Shown here piece by piece: positions 18,626 through 26,327 of a DNA stretch of 64,000 nt. Numbering within the stretch: position 1 is the stretch's first letter; each line of letters opens with the position of its first letter. Origin of the DNA: Corallochytrium limacisporum (lineage: Eukaryota > Opisthokonta); NCBI GenBank assembly GCA_002811645.1, contig PDIP01000025.1, positions 1 to 64,000 on the forward strand. Reading direction: 5' to 3'. A program made the position numbers and the translations under genes. The notes below the pieces were generated by a model that made no database searches, was not told where the DNA came from, and was given only the letters and a program-made list of their open reading frames with translations.

Positions 18626-21600
18626 ATGAAGGCGTTAAAGAAGATCTTTGGAGGAGGGAAGGATAAGAAGGGCAAGAAATCCTCCACGAATAAGGCCAAT
18701 GGTGGTGCCGCTAGCACCAGTGGCGTAGCGACAGCTCCCGCCCCTGGGCAGGAGACTGTTAAGGCTGTTGAAGAGCAAGTTGCACCGGTCGTGAAGCCGG
18801 AGGAACCACCACCGTCTGCCACTGCGGAGAAAGACAAGGTCGTGGAGAAGCCCACCGACCCAGCGGATCAGGAGGTGCCCGAAACCACCGAAGAGAAGCC
18901 GCAGGAAGAAGTACAGAAGGCAGAGGCGACAGAAGGTGCCAAGAAGGAAGAGCAGACGGAAGAATCTACTAAGGAAGAGCCAGCAGTAGAAGCCGAGAAG
19001 GAAGAGCCGGCGGAAGCAGCCGTGAAGGACGAACAAACAGAAGAAGCCAAGAAGGAAGAGGAGGAGGAAGAAGTGACCACAACAGAGCAACCAGAAGCTG
19101 CTAAGGACGAAGCGGAAACGAAGCCGGAAGTGGAGGCAGAAGCTCTGCCCGAGCGACCTGAGCTTTCTGACAAAGACGAAGACGACGAGGAAGAGGAGGA
19201 AGCCGAGAAAGATCATGACCAACTCGAAGCGGAAGAGGCTTTGGCGGCTGAAGGTGCTCAGGCCTCCAACACAAACGTCGGTGCTGAGTCGTTGAAGAGC
19301 GAGGGTCGCGCAGGCTCCGTGGCTGAGCTGCGCGAGCGTATGGCCAAAGCCGCGGAGGAGGCAGCTGTAGCAAAGACATCAACCCGCGACATTAACCAGG
19401 AGGTCAAAGAGAAGAAGGGATCTGTCTCTGACCTACGTGCACAACTGGACGCCAAGCAGCAGGAGGCAGCCATGAGCAAGGGATCTTCTCGAGATATCAA
19501 CCAAGAGATGGAAGACTTGCGTAAGCATGCCCGGGGTGCTGGTGGCAATGTCGAGATGGTGTCCCAGATCACCAGTGTCAAGGATGCGGTCAAGGACGTA
19601 GAGAGCCGCATTAATGCTATTCGAGTAATCGCAAAGGAAGAAACGCGCATGATGAAGCTCCGCATGCTGAAGGACCGTGAGGAGGCGGTCGCCAAGCGCA
19701 AGAAGGAAAAGGCCGCGGTTCAGGAGGAGAAGGCCAAGGAAGAAGCTCCCGCGGCTGCGGCTGCAGCTACTGCTGCGGTGGCGGAGGTTGAAGTCGAAGA
19801 GGACGTCGAGGAATACGATGAGGGTGAGGAACTGGTGGCCATTACGCAGCGCGTGTGCGTGGTTGGGCCACAAATCTCTGCACGAATGCAGGACGCTCGT
19901 GACGGGTTCAACAAGGAGTTGGCCATGAGTCGAACAAACAAACTGCTCCGCACTGAGTATGCATGGTTCAGCTGTCTGCTTCCCAGCAACCTGGCTGTTC
20001 ATGAGATGCAATTAGTGCTGATGAAATGGGACGAAGAAAGTGACAAGCTTGAAATCATGCAGAGTTTCAATGTTCCTGACGACGCGGAGGAAGAGGAACT
20101 CTTGGACTTTGTTGACCCACAGAACATTTTCCAGGTCATGATCAGTCCGCGCAAGAAGAGCCTCATGCTCTGCTACCGCTTCACCGTTCCTGGCTACTAC
20201 CGTCTGGTGCCACTGGACCCGAACAAGACTGAGAACCTTGTGGTCGACATTTATGTGCTGTCGGATGAAGAATTCGTCAAGCCGATCCCTGAGGACGAAC
20301 TGGAGGAGCTTAAGAAGACATTCGACGAGAGCAATGCCATTCAGACCCTGAGCAGTGACGAGGAAGAAGAAGCGAATCGCATCTCTTCGTCCCACCTACG
20401 TATTGCGCAAAAAGATAATGAGGAGCGCGACTCCAACACATCGTTGAATAAGGAGGAAGAGTCTCCATCCAAGAAGAAGAAGAAACTGTTTGGCTCGAGG
20501 GAGAAACTCACTGAGGAGGAGAGGAAGAAGAAGAAGGAAGAGAAGGAGCGGCGCCGGGCAGAACGGGAGAAGCGCAAGAAAAAGAAGCGTTGGTATCCGA
20601 AGAAGTACGTTGAGCTCACGGATGTACACATTGAGAAGATGATTGTTGGGTCTGAGAGTATGGTGGACAATGCTCAGAAGCTGTGGGGAGGTGGTGACGA
20701 CGAGGGCAGTGAAGATGACATTTCACCTTCCGGTAACACTGACATTGCCTTCCTAATTGACGCCTCGAACTCAATGAAGCAGTATATTGATGGTGTCAAA
20801 TCGGCTGTCCGACAAGTTATTGACAATTTCCGTCGTGATCAGAAAGCGCTGTACCCGAACAGCAAGCTGCGCATTGCTCTGGTTGCCTACCGCGATGTCA
20901 TCAACGTGACCAAGAAGATGGCCAACCTCATCGAAGTGCTGGCCCTGGGCGATGCCAGTCAGGAAAGTCACGTGAAGGCCATCGAGGACTGGCTTGAGGG
21001 ACTTGAGACCGTGGGTAATGACGACTATCCAGAGGCCGTGGCCAGCGGTTTGAAGGCAGTGAATGAGCTTGAATGGGACGTCCTGGCCGTGAAGCTTTGC
21101 TTCTGGCTTGGTGACGCGCCCCCGCACGGCATTCCCGAATATGGCAAGAAGGATAAACACCCGGACGAAGAGGAAGTGACCTTCCTGGAAATGATGGGCA
21201 TCATGCAGCGCAGGGGCATCATTGTCAGCGCGATTGGTTCCGGTCGCATGGTCAGGCATGATCCTTATCTCTGTAAGGTGCTCATGGGCACCGCTGCTTC
21301 CACCGGTGGTAACTTTATCCTTCTCTACGAGGATGCCATCGACCAGCTGGCGGCTTACTTGTCTGCGGCCTGTCTGCAGGCGCTGCACCGTGATTTCAGT
21401 TTCACGGACACTGTTGCCAACGTGTTCCTGTCACAGTTCCCGAAACCTCCCAAGAGTGAGGATGAGGCGTACGAGAAGGTCCACAAGACACTCACCGACC
21501 TCAACACGCAGTTGCTCACCATCAACAAGGTCGCTGAGAATCAGTATGAGCTCGTGAAGCGCAATTCCACAGTTCGGGATGTCGAGAATGCCATGAGTTA

Positions 21601-21724
21601 CATTCGCATCTCTATGGCTCGTTCTGCGCTGTTCACTGGCGAGGAGAGCCAGCGCTTCATGGACTCGCATGGACTTCTCTTTGCAGCCGTGGCCAGTCGC
21701 ATGAACTGGGACGATGTCGTCTAA
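18626..21724 (+). CDS. von Willebrand factor A-domain protein with long charged N-terminus
   Basis: 1032 residues. Residues 1-400 are highly charged Lys/Glu/Ala-rich and mostly disordered or coiled coil, with two short near-repeats (TSTRDINQEVKEKKGSVSDLR and a close copy ~25 residues on). A folded region of unknown family spans about 405-560 (VVGPQISARM to DIYVLSDEE). A Lys-rich linker follows. A vWA domain begins about residue 707 with MIDAS motif DASNS (Asp712, Ser714, Ser716) and contains NDDYPEAVASGLKA and LGDAPPHG. That style is typical of the vWA domain found with alpha-kinases such as Dictyostelium VwkA, but no alpha-kinase domain follows. No signal peptide or membrane segment, so it is probably cytosolic. 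Its 3' end lies 110 bp from the convergent LolA-like gene. Confidence 0.88.
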   Translation: MKALKKIFGGGKDKKGKKSSTNKANGGAASTSGVATAPAPGQETVKAVEEQVAPVVKPEEPPPSATAEKDKVVEKPTDPADQEVPETTEEKPQEEVQKAEATEGAKKEEQTEESTKEEPAVEAEKEEPAEAAVKDEQTEEAKKEEEEEEVTTTEQPEAAKDEAETKPEVEAEALPERPELSDKDEDDEEEEEAEKDHDQLEAEEALAAEGAQASNTNVGAESLKSEGRAGSVAELRERMAKAAEEAAVAKTSTRDINQEVKEKKGSVSDLRAQLDAKQQEAAMSKGSSRDINQEMEDLRKHARGAGGNVEMVSQITSVKDAVKDVESRINAIRVIAKEETRMMKLRMLKDREEAVAKRKKEKAAVQEEKAKEEAPAAAAAATAAVAEVEVEEDVEEYDEGEELVAITQRVCVVGPQISARMQDARDGFNKELAMSRTNKLLRTEYAWFSCLLPSNLAVHEMQLVLMKWDEESDKLEIMQSFNVPDDAEEEELLDFVDPQNIFQVMISPRKKSLMLCYRFTVPGYYRLVPLDPNKTENLVVDIYVLSDEEFVKPIPEDELEELKKTFDESNAIQTLSSDEEEEANRISSSHLRIAQKDNEERDSNTSLNKEEESPSKKKKKLFGSREKLTEEERKKKKEEKERRRAEREKRKKKKRWYPKKYVELTDVHIEKMIVGSESMVDNAQKLWGGGDDEGSEDDISPSGNTDIAFLIDASNSMKQYIDGVKSAVRQVIDNFRRDQKALYPNSKLRIALVAYRDVINVTKKMANLIEVLALGDASQESHVKAIEDWLEGLETVGNDDYPEAVASGLKAVNELEWDVLAVKLCFWLGDAPPHGIPEYGKKDKHPDEEEVTFLEMMGIMQRRGIIVSAIGSGRMVRHDPYLCKVLMGTAASTGGNFILLYEDAIDQLAAYLSAACLQALHRDFSFTDTVANVFLSQFPKPPKSEDEAYEKVHKTLTDLNTQLLTINKVAENQYELVKRNSTVRDVENAMSYIRISMARSALFTGEESQRFMDSHGLLFAAVASRMNWDDVV

Positions 21725-21834
21725 GCGATACACTACAAAGGTTAAAAAGACTGAGAATCTACTGGAAGAAAAGCAAAAAAGCTCTAATAGAAAAAAATCC
21801 ATGTGAAACAAAGGCACCAAAGTGTTTTCTTCAT

Positions 21835-23793
21835 CTACAAAGCCTCGGATAGGCTGCTAGCCCGGGCAAGGGGAATATTGTCGCTCCAACCGTTTGGATT
21901 GTTCACAGAGGCGCGCTTCATTGGGTCCCGGCGCCAGGTATACCATGTCGCTCCGGTTGCGACGGCGGCACCGACCGCCAGGCCCACAAATGTCATGCCG
22001 ACCACCAGTCCAACGTCGGTTGAATCGTCGGAACCACTGCTGCTGGCTCCAGTCTGCTGCGCGGCCAGTGCACCTCCGGAGTTGCGGTCAATGCTACAGC
22101 TGCAACCCTCGGGCGTATCTGGGCCACAAGCCGACGGATCCGCGACCGTTAGGCCTCGGAAGTTGCCTTCCGCAGGCTGTCCACTTGCGAAACTGACCCA
22201 CTCGTAGTGATGGCTGAAATCGAATACCTCCGACACGCCGGAAGATTCTGTGGACCGCTTGCGCGATCCAACCACGGTCATTTGCACCGGCACCTGGTCC
22301 ATGCTTCCACTCGACTCGGCTTCAGCAATCTCGTACCCTTCTTCGTTGAACCAAATGTCCACCGTGTAGTTGAATTGGATGACGACATCACCTCCGTGGG
22401 GGTTGAAGCTGAACTCAACAGGCCAGGTCCATTTCTCGCTCGGAATGCCACGGACAGTGTCACGGCCGAGGTACCGAACGCCTTGGGCAGGGATGCGGAA
22501 CAGATCGCTCACACCTTGAATGTGACCGGCCTCACCGTTGGAAGAGGAAAAGAAGTCACGTGCAATGAGCGAAATGTTGCAATTTTGTAACGCTGCGTCC
22601 AGGTCGCCTGTGTCTTCGACGCTGAAACGCAGAATGTATCCGTCCCACTCATTGTTGGCCTGGTCCGGATGAGGATGGTACGGCGAGTCGTCGCCATACT
22701 CGAGGACGAGGCGTTGGCTATGGAACGGTGCAATGGTACGTCGGGCACTAACCTGGTTGGGTTCGTCGTAGAGTTCTTCCTGGACGACTGAATACTCACC
22801 GCGGATGTTGGCCTCCGCGACCGCGCTGAACTGGCGCGGGAGCGCGGGGATGGATTTATCCTCACTCTCACCACAGCGAGATGGCTCATAGGTCAGGAAA
22901 CACGGGCAGGAGTAGTCATCTGGCTGTCCAGTCGGGTCGCACGCCTCCGGGTCGCACAACGCCACGTGATTAAAACGGTATCGAGACGGTTCCTCGTCAA
23001 AGAACGCAGTGTAGTGATACTCGTGCTCCATGTCAGGCGGGGTGTCATCGCCCACTTTCCTGGTGCCGGTCAGACGGGCAAGGACGGGTGTGCTCTTGTT
23101 GGGCGTCGGATCGTTCCAGAAATGATTCGCTGGAGTGAAGTCTTCACTGTCCACAAAGTGGTACTCCAAAGTTGCGTCAATTTGCACCTGCTGACCATCG
23201 CTGTTGGTGTAATTGTACACGATGGGACTGGTCCATTTGTTCGTGGGTATGCCCCGGACAGTGTCCGTCCCGTCGTACGTCTCCTGGAACTGTGCGCCGA
23301 AGCGCAAGATATCCGACGTCCGGCGCAAGTGTCCCTCCTGCGAATTATTCGGATCAGCGAAAAAGTCGCGCACTGGGAAGGTTGCATTGCAGCTGCGCAT
23401 GACTTCATTGTCGGCGTTCTCGCTCTCAGCGTGCGCGTGGCGGTTGTATGTAACCACCATCAGCCTTCCGGCGAACTTGAAGCCGTCGTTGTCGCCCGTC
23501 TGTGCGAGGTTAAGGTACTCGGGGTACGGATGGTAGGGTGATGTATCACCGTATTCAATAAGCGAAATGGCAGTGCCATCCGCGCCTACAAAATCACTGC
23601 GATAAACTTGGTTACTGGTGGAATACGCTTCCCGGCCGATAACGTTATAGCCATTTTGCAGGATGTTCGCCTCCACCTCGGCAATCCAGGCCTCTGGCAA
23701 TTCAGGCAGATCCGGATCCTCACCCTGAACCTGTACCAACACAATGGCCATGGCAAGAATGCTGAACACCAAGAAATGCAATGATTCTTTCAT
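21835..23793 (-). CDS. Type I membrane protein with duplicated LolA-like ectodomain
   Basis: 652 residues. A signal peptide (to about residue 24, LAMAIVLVQVQG), two related ectodomain repeats (~30-300 and ~320-590), one membrane segment (~608-632, VGLVVGMTFVGLAVGAAVA) and a short cytoplasmic tail. Both repeats share EANI at the start, LIEYGD/LEYGD with SPYHP, an NCNISLIARDFF-type segment and DTVRGIP followed by KWT. These features resemble the LolA-like ectodomains of animal and choanoflagellate membrane proteins, an inference from remembered pattern. Each repeat ends in a Cys-rich DPxAC segment. Many N-glycosylation sequons are present. Ligand unknown; a lipid-binding role would follow only if the LolA-like fold is confirmed. 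Divergent from TMEM230 across 1.8 kb. Confidence 0.75.
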   Translation of the reverse strand: MKESLHFLVFSILAMAIVLVQVQGEDPDLPELPEAWIAEVEANILQNGYNVIGREAYSTSNQVYRSDFVGADGTAISLIEYGDTSPYHPYPEYLNLAQTGDNDGFKFAGRLMVVTYNRHAHAESENADNEVMRSCNATFPVRDFFADPNNSQEGHLRRTSDILRFGAQFQETYDGTDTVRGIPTNKWTSPIVYNYTNSDGQQVQIDATLEYHFVDSEDFTPANHFWNDPTPNKSTPVLARLTGTRKVGDDTPPDMEHEYHYTAFFDEEPSRYRFNHVALCDPEACDPTGQPDDYSCPCFLTYEPSRCGESEDKSIPALPRQFSAVAEANIRGEYSVVQEELYDEPNQVSARRTIAPFHSQRLVLEYGDDSPYHPHPDQANNEWDGYILRFSVEDTGDLDAALQNCNISLIARDFFSSSNGEAGHIQGVSDLFRIPAQGVRYLGRDTVRGIPSEKWTWPVEFSFNPHGGDVVIQFNYTVDIWFNEEGYEIAEAESSGSMDQVPVQMTVVGSRKRSTESSGVSEVFDFSHHYEWVSFASGQPAEGNFRGLTVADPSACGPDTPEGCSCSIDRNSGGALAAQQTGASSSGSDDSTDVGLVVGMTFVGLAVGAAVATGATWYTWRRDPMKRASVNNPNGWSDNIPLARASSLSEAL

Positions 23794-24238
23794 ATTTCCC
23801 CAAACCTCTCTCGAACGAACTATTGACCTATCTCCGCTTATCTTTGGTCCACGGCTTTATCTACGCTTTCCCTCTTTCTCCCCAGACTTTGTTGATGTTG
23901 GTGATTGCGCTGCGTCGATCGCCCGCTGCACCTATCCCAATACATTAGATCACTGGCTGAACTAACGCGATCACATTTTCCGCCAAAGTGAGAATTGTAA
24001 ATGCCCGCGGTCATCCAAATACCTGGGCACATCACCCGAATCGCTCCCGGTGTCTATCAAGCGACGATGATCCACCGATCAGCGCCGCACAGAGGGGAGG
24101 GCCCGGGGCGGAACCCACCTGACGTATGCCGACTGAACGAGGAGGGGGCAAGCCAAGCCAGAAGGACAGCATAGATCCAAGAAAGTTACAAACAGATAGT
24201 ATATTTACTATAGACAAAGAGAAAATGCCAATTCTCTC

Positions 24239-24272
24239 TCCCCCTCCCCACTCCCCCGAAGGGGGAGGGGGG
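24239..24272. repeat. C-rich/G-rich inverted repeat
   Basis: A tract of mostly C (cccccctcccc, actccccc) is followed across a 3-base centre (gaa) by gggggagggggg, so the two arms can pair into a GC hairpin. Confidence 0.8.
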
Positions 24273-24892
24273 CAAGCCACGAAAATCTTTAGATGGCTTT
24301 GGAACCATCTCCCCCCCCCCCGCGGGGCGCGGGGCTCTCTCTCTCGCGTTCCAAAGCTTTTTTCATTTAAAATTTTCCCTTTTTTCTTGGTTCGTGCCGA
24401 GAGAAATTTAGCCACTTTCCCCCCCGTTATTTTCCCAATCTTCCGCCGGGGAGCCACACCCACCGCAAAAGAAAAGAAAAAGGAAGGAGAGCGAGAAATG
24501 TTTAAAAAAATAGACGTTCCACCGCCGTGTGAGTTGGCAGGTTTTTGTTGTGTTATATTTTTTTTGTTGTTTAAACTTTCAAACTCTCACCGCTTTTTTT
24601 CCTTTTTAAACTTTTGTCTTTGTTTCTTTTCTTTGCCTTTGGCTCTTTTGGGTTTTCTTGTGACGAAAAGTTCGGAGCCCTCAAACGCCCGGGGGCCAAA
24701 AAGGCGGTGCGTGGTGGTTTCTGGTCGGTCAGGAGAGAAGAAGGAGAAAAAGAGTGAGTCAGTCAGCGCCAGCGGGGGGGAGAACGAAAAGGAAGTAATT
24801 CAAACCAACCCCGGGTCAAAGGCAAGTGAGAGCGCGGTGAGCTCCGGCTTGGACTGCCTACGTACCCGCAAGAACACACTTCACTCACTCAC

Positions 24893-24938
24893 GCTCTCTC
24901 GCTCTCTCTCTCTCTCTCTCGCTCTCTCGCGCTCTCTC
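24893..24938. repeat. (CT)n microsatellite
   Basis: CT dinucleotides interrupted by single G residues, about 700 bp upstream of TMEM230 with pyrimidines on its coding strand. Confidence 0.9.
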
Positions 24939-25045
24939 AGTTTAAACAGGGCACTGAGTACGAGCCCGAGCTGGGCATGGTCCAAACCCATCCATCTTTT
25001 CTCCTTGTTCTTTCGCTAAGACTTTGCGCGGATCACACAACGTTG

Positions 25046-25081
25046 GTGTGTGTGTGTGTGTGTGTGCGTGTGTGTGTGTGT
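25046..25081. repeat. (GT)n microsatellite
   Basis: About 18 GT dinucleotides with a single GC interruption, between the CT tract and TMEM230. Confidence 0.95.
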
Positions 25082-25638
25082 ACTGCAAGCAGCCGATGTC
25101 GTGTGGCACACAAAGCCACTACGCGATAATCTCGTCTGTCGCTGCTCAAGTAGTGTTTGGTTTTGGGCGGGCGAATGGTTCGGTACGATCTGTGAAATTT
25201 AAAAATAATCCGTATATTAATAGATCCCGGGCTGGGCCGGCCATGCACGGCAGCCCCTTGTTGATTAATTGTTCCCATGGTGCCCCGTGGTGTTTTCCGT
25301 CTGGGGATGGATATTATAAAAAGTCCGGATATTAGTCCCCCGCCTTTGTTGTACGTCCGTCCGTCCTCTCGGGCGGGGGAGGGCCGTTCGCCTCACTTTT
25401 GGCTTGTGTTTATTTTTTGCCTTGGGGGAGGGGTCAGGTCTTGCTCTCCGCAGTCCTTTGGTGGCTGGCTGGCTGAGTGTGGTGGTGAGGAGCACAGTCG
25501 CACCGCCCATCGGCCGCGCACGCACCCAGAGCCGAATGGAATGCCGGTCCAACAGCATGCCACAAGCTACTTAGGGGACAGCTTGAACAGGACACATTGT
25601 GGTAAAGGGCATAGATTTCTGAATTAGATCAAGATACC

Positions 25639-26245
25639 ATGGCATACAGACGGAAAAAGGGTGGCAGTGGGCCAGAGCGAGAGGCCGAACTGGAGCCACT
25701 GCTGGAGGACCATGAACAGAAATCGCGGCCTCGGCCGACAGGGATCAAACGGGGTGATGATGAATATACTGCAGCACAGTTTGAGACGGCTCCAGATCCG
25801 TTCCCAACGGTTCCTGTGCTCTTTGCACTCTTTCTTTCGTCGATCGGTGCACTGTGTTTGGGTGTCGCCTTTGGGAGGGCGATCGGGGTTCTTCCAGAGC
25901 AAGAAGTAAGTATTATAGTCGCAAGTTTTTGTGTGTTGGGGGGTCGTTTTTGTGGGATGATAAGGTCTTTTGGCCTTTGCATGCCCACAAGGTTTGTGCT
26001 TTGTGTGCAATCTACTATTCTTTAACGGTGAGAAGTTTTGGGCCGTGGCATCATGACTAACACGTTCGCCACTTTCAAACGTTTTGTTAATTTTCCCGTA
26101 TCAAAAGGAACAGGACACTATCCTCCCATTGTTAGGACTATCCATGTTGACCTTGACACCTGGCGTGTATCATCTGCACATTGCCTACGGTGCGTACTGT
26201 GGATGGCCTGGTTATAGCTACGCAGATGTTCCAAATCTTTTCTAG
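25639..26245 (+). CDS. TMEM230: TMEM230, two exons: join(25639..25905, 26108..26245)
   Basis: Two exons give a 134-residue protein (89 + 45 codons) close to the ~120 residues of animal TMEM230, a two-pass membrane protein of secretory, recycling and synaptic vesicles. Exon 1 encodes a charged N-terminus, DDEYTAAQFETAP and membrane segment 1 (VPVLFALFLSSIGALCLGVAF). Exon 2 encodes membrane segment 2 (ILPLLGLSMLTLTPGVYHL) and the diagnostic tail PGVYHLHIAYGAYCG..GYSYADVPNL, matching the family's PGFYHLRIAYYA..GYSYDDIPDF. Splicing joins GAA|GAA in phase 0; a second AG six bases on (26114 start) is also in phase. Without splicing the frame runs on into intron sequence and loses the conserved tail. 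It ends 82 bp from the convergent 4E-T-like gene. Confidence 0.92.
25906..26107 (+). other. Spliceosomal intron of TMEM230 (202 bp)
   Basis: The donor is GTAAGT at 25906. A branch-point-like ACTAAC lies at 26056-26061, about 46 bases before the AG acceptor at 26106-26107. An alternative acceptor at 26112-26113 (cag) preserves the frame and would drop two residues. Conservation of protein sequence on both sides supports the intron. It is the only intron in the window I can place with confidence. Confidence 0.88.
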
Positions 26246-26327
26246 AACCCATCCACTTGAAATTATGATTATTAGAGTCTCTTTAAAGAACCCGCAGTTT
26301 TCCTTCCGTTGTTACAGGACCCATGGA

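Larger units (their letters stand above)
23794..25638. other. Divergent promoter spacer, repetitive
   Basis: 1.8 kb between the LolA-like gene and TMEM230. It has a C-rich/G-rich inverted repeat at 24239-24272 (centre gaa), a second at 24310-24334, poly-T/poly-A blocks at 24358-24620, (CT)n at 24893-24938 and (GT)n at 25046-25081. A 297-codon plus-strand frame (24126-25019) runs through these repeats; its low-complexity product is not credible as a protein. Confidence 0.6.

Noticed and set aside
24126-25019. 297-codon plus-strand open frame
   Set aside because: It runs through C/G palindromes, poly-T blocks and a CT microsatellite; the product is low-complexity with LSLSLS repeats and no domain.
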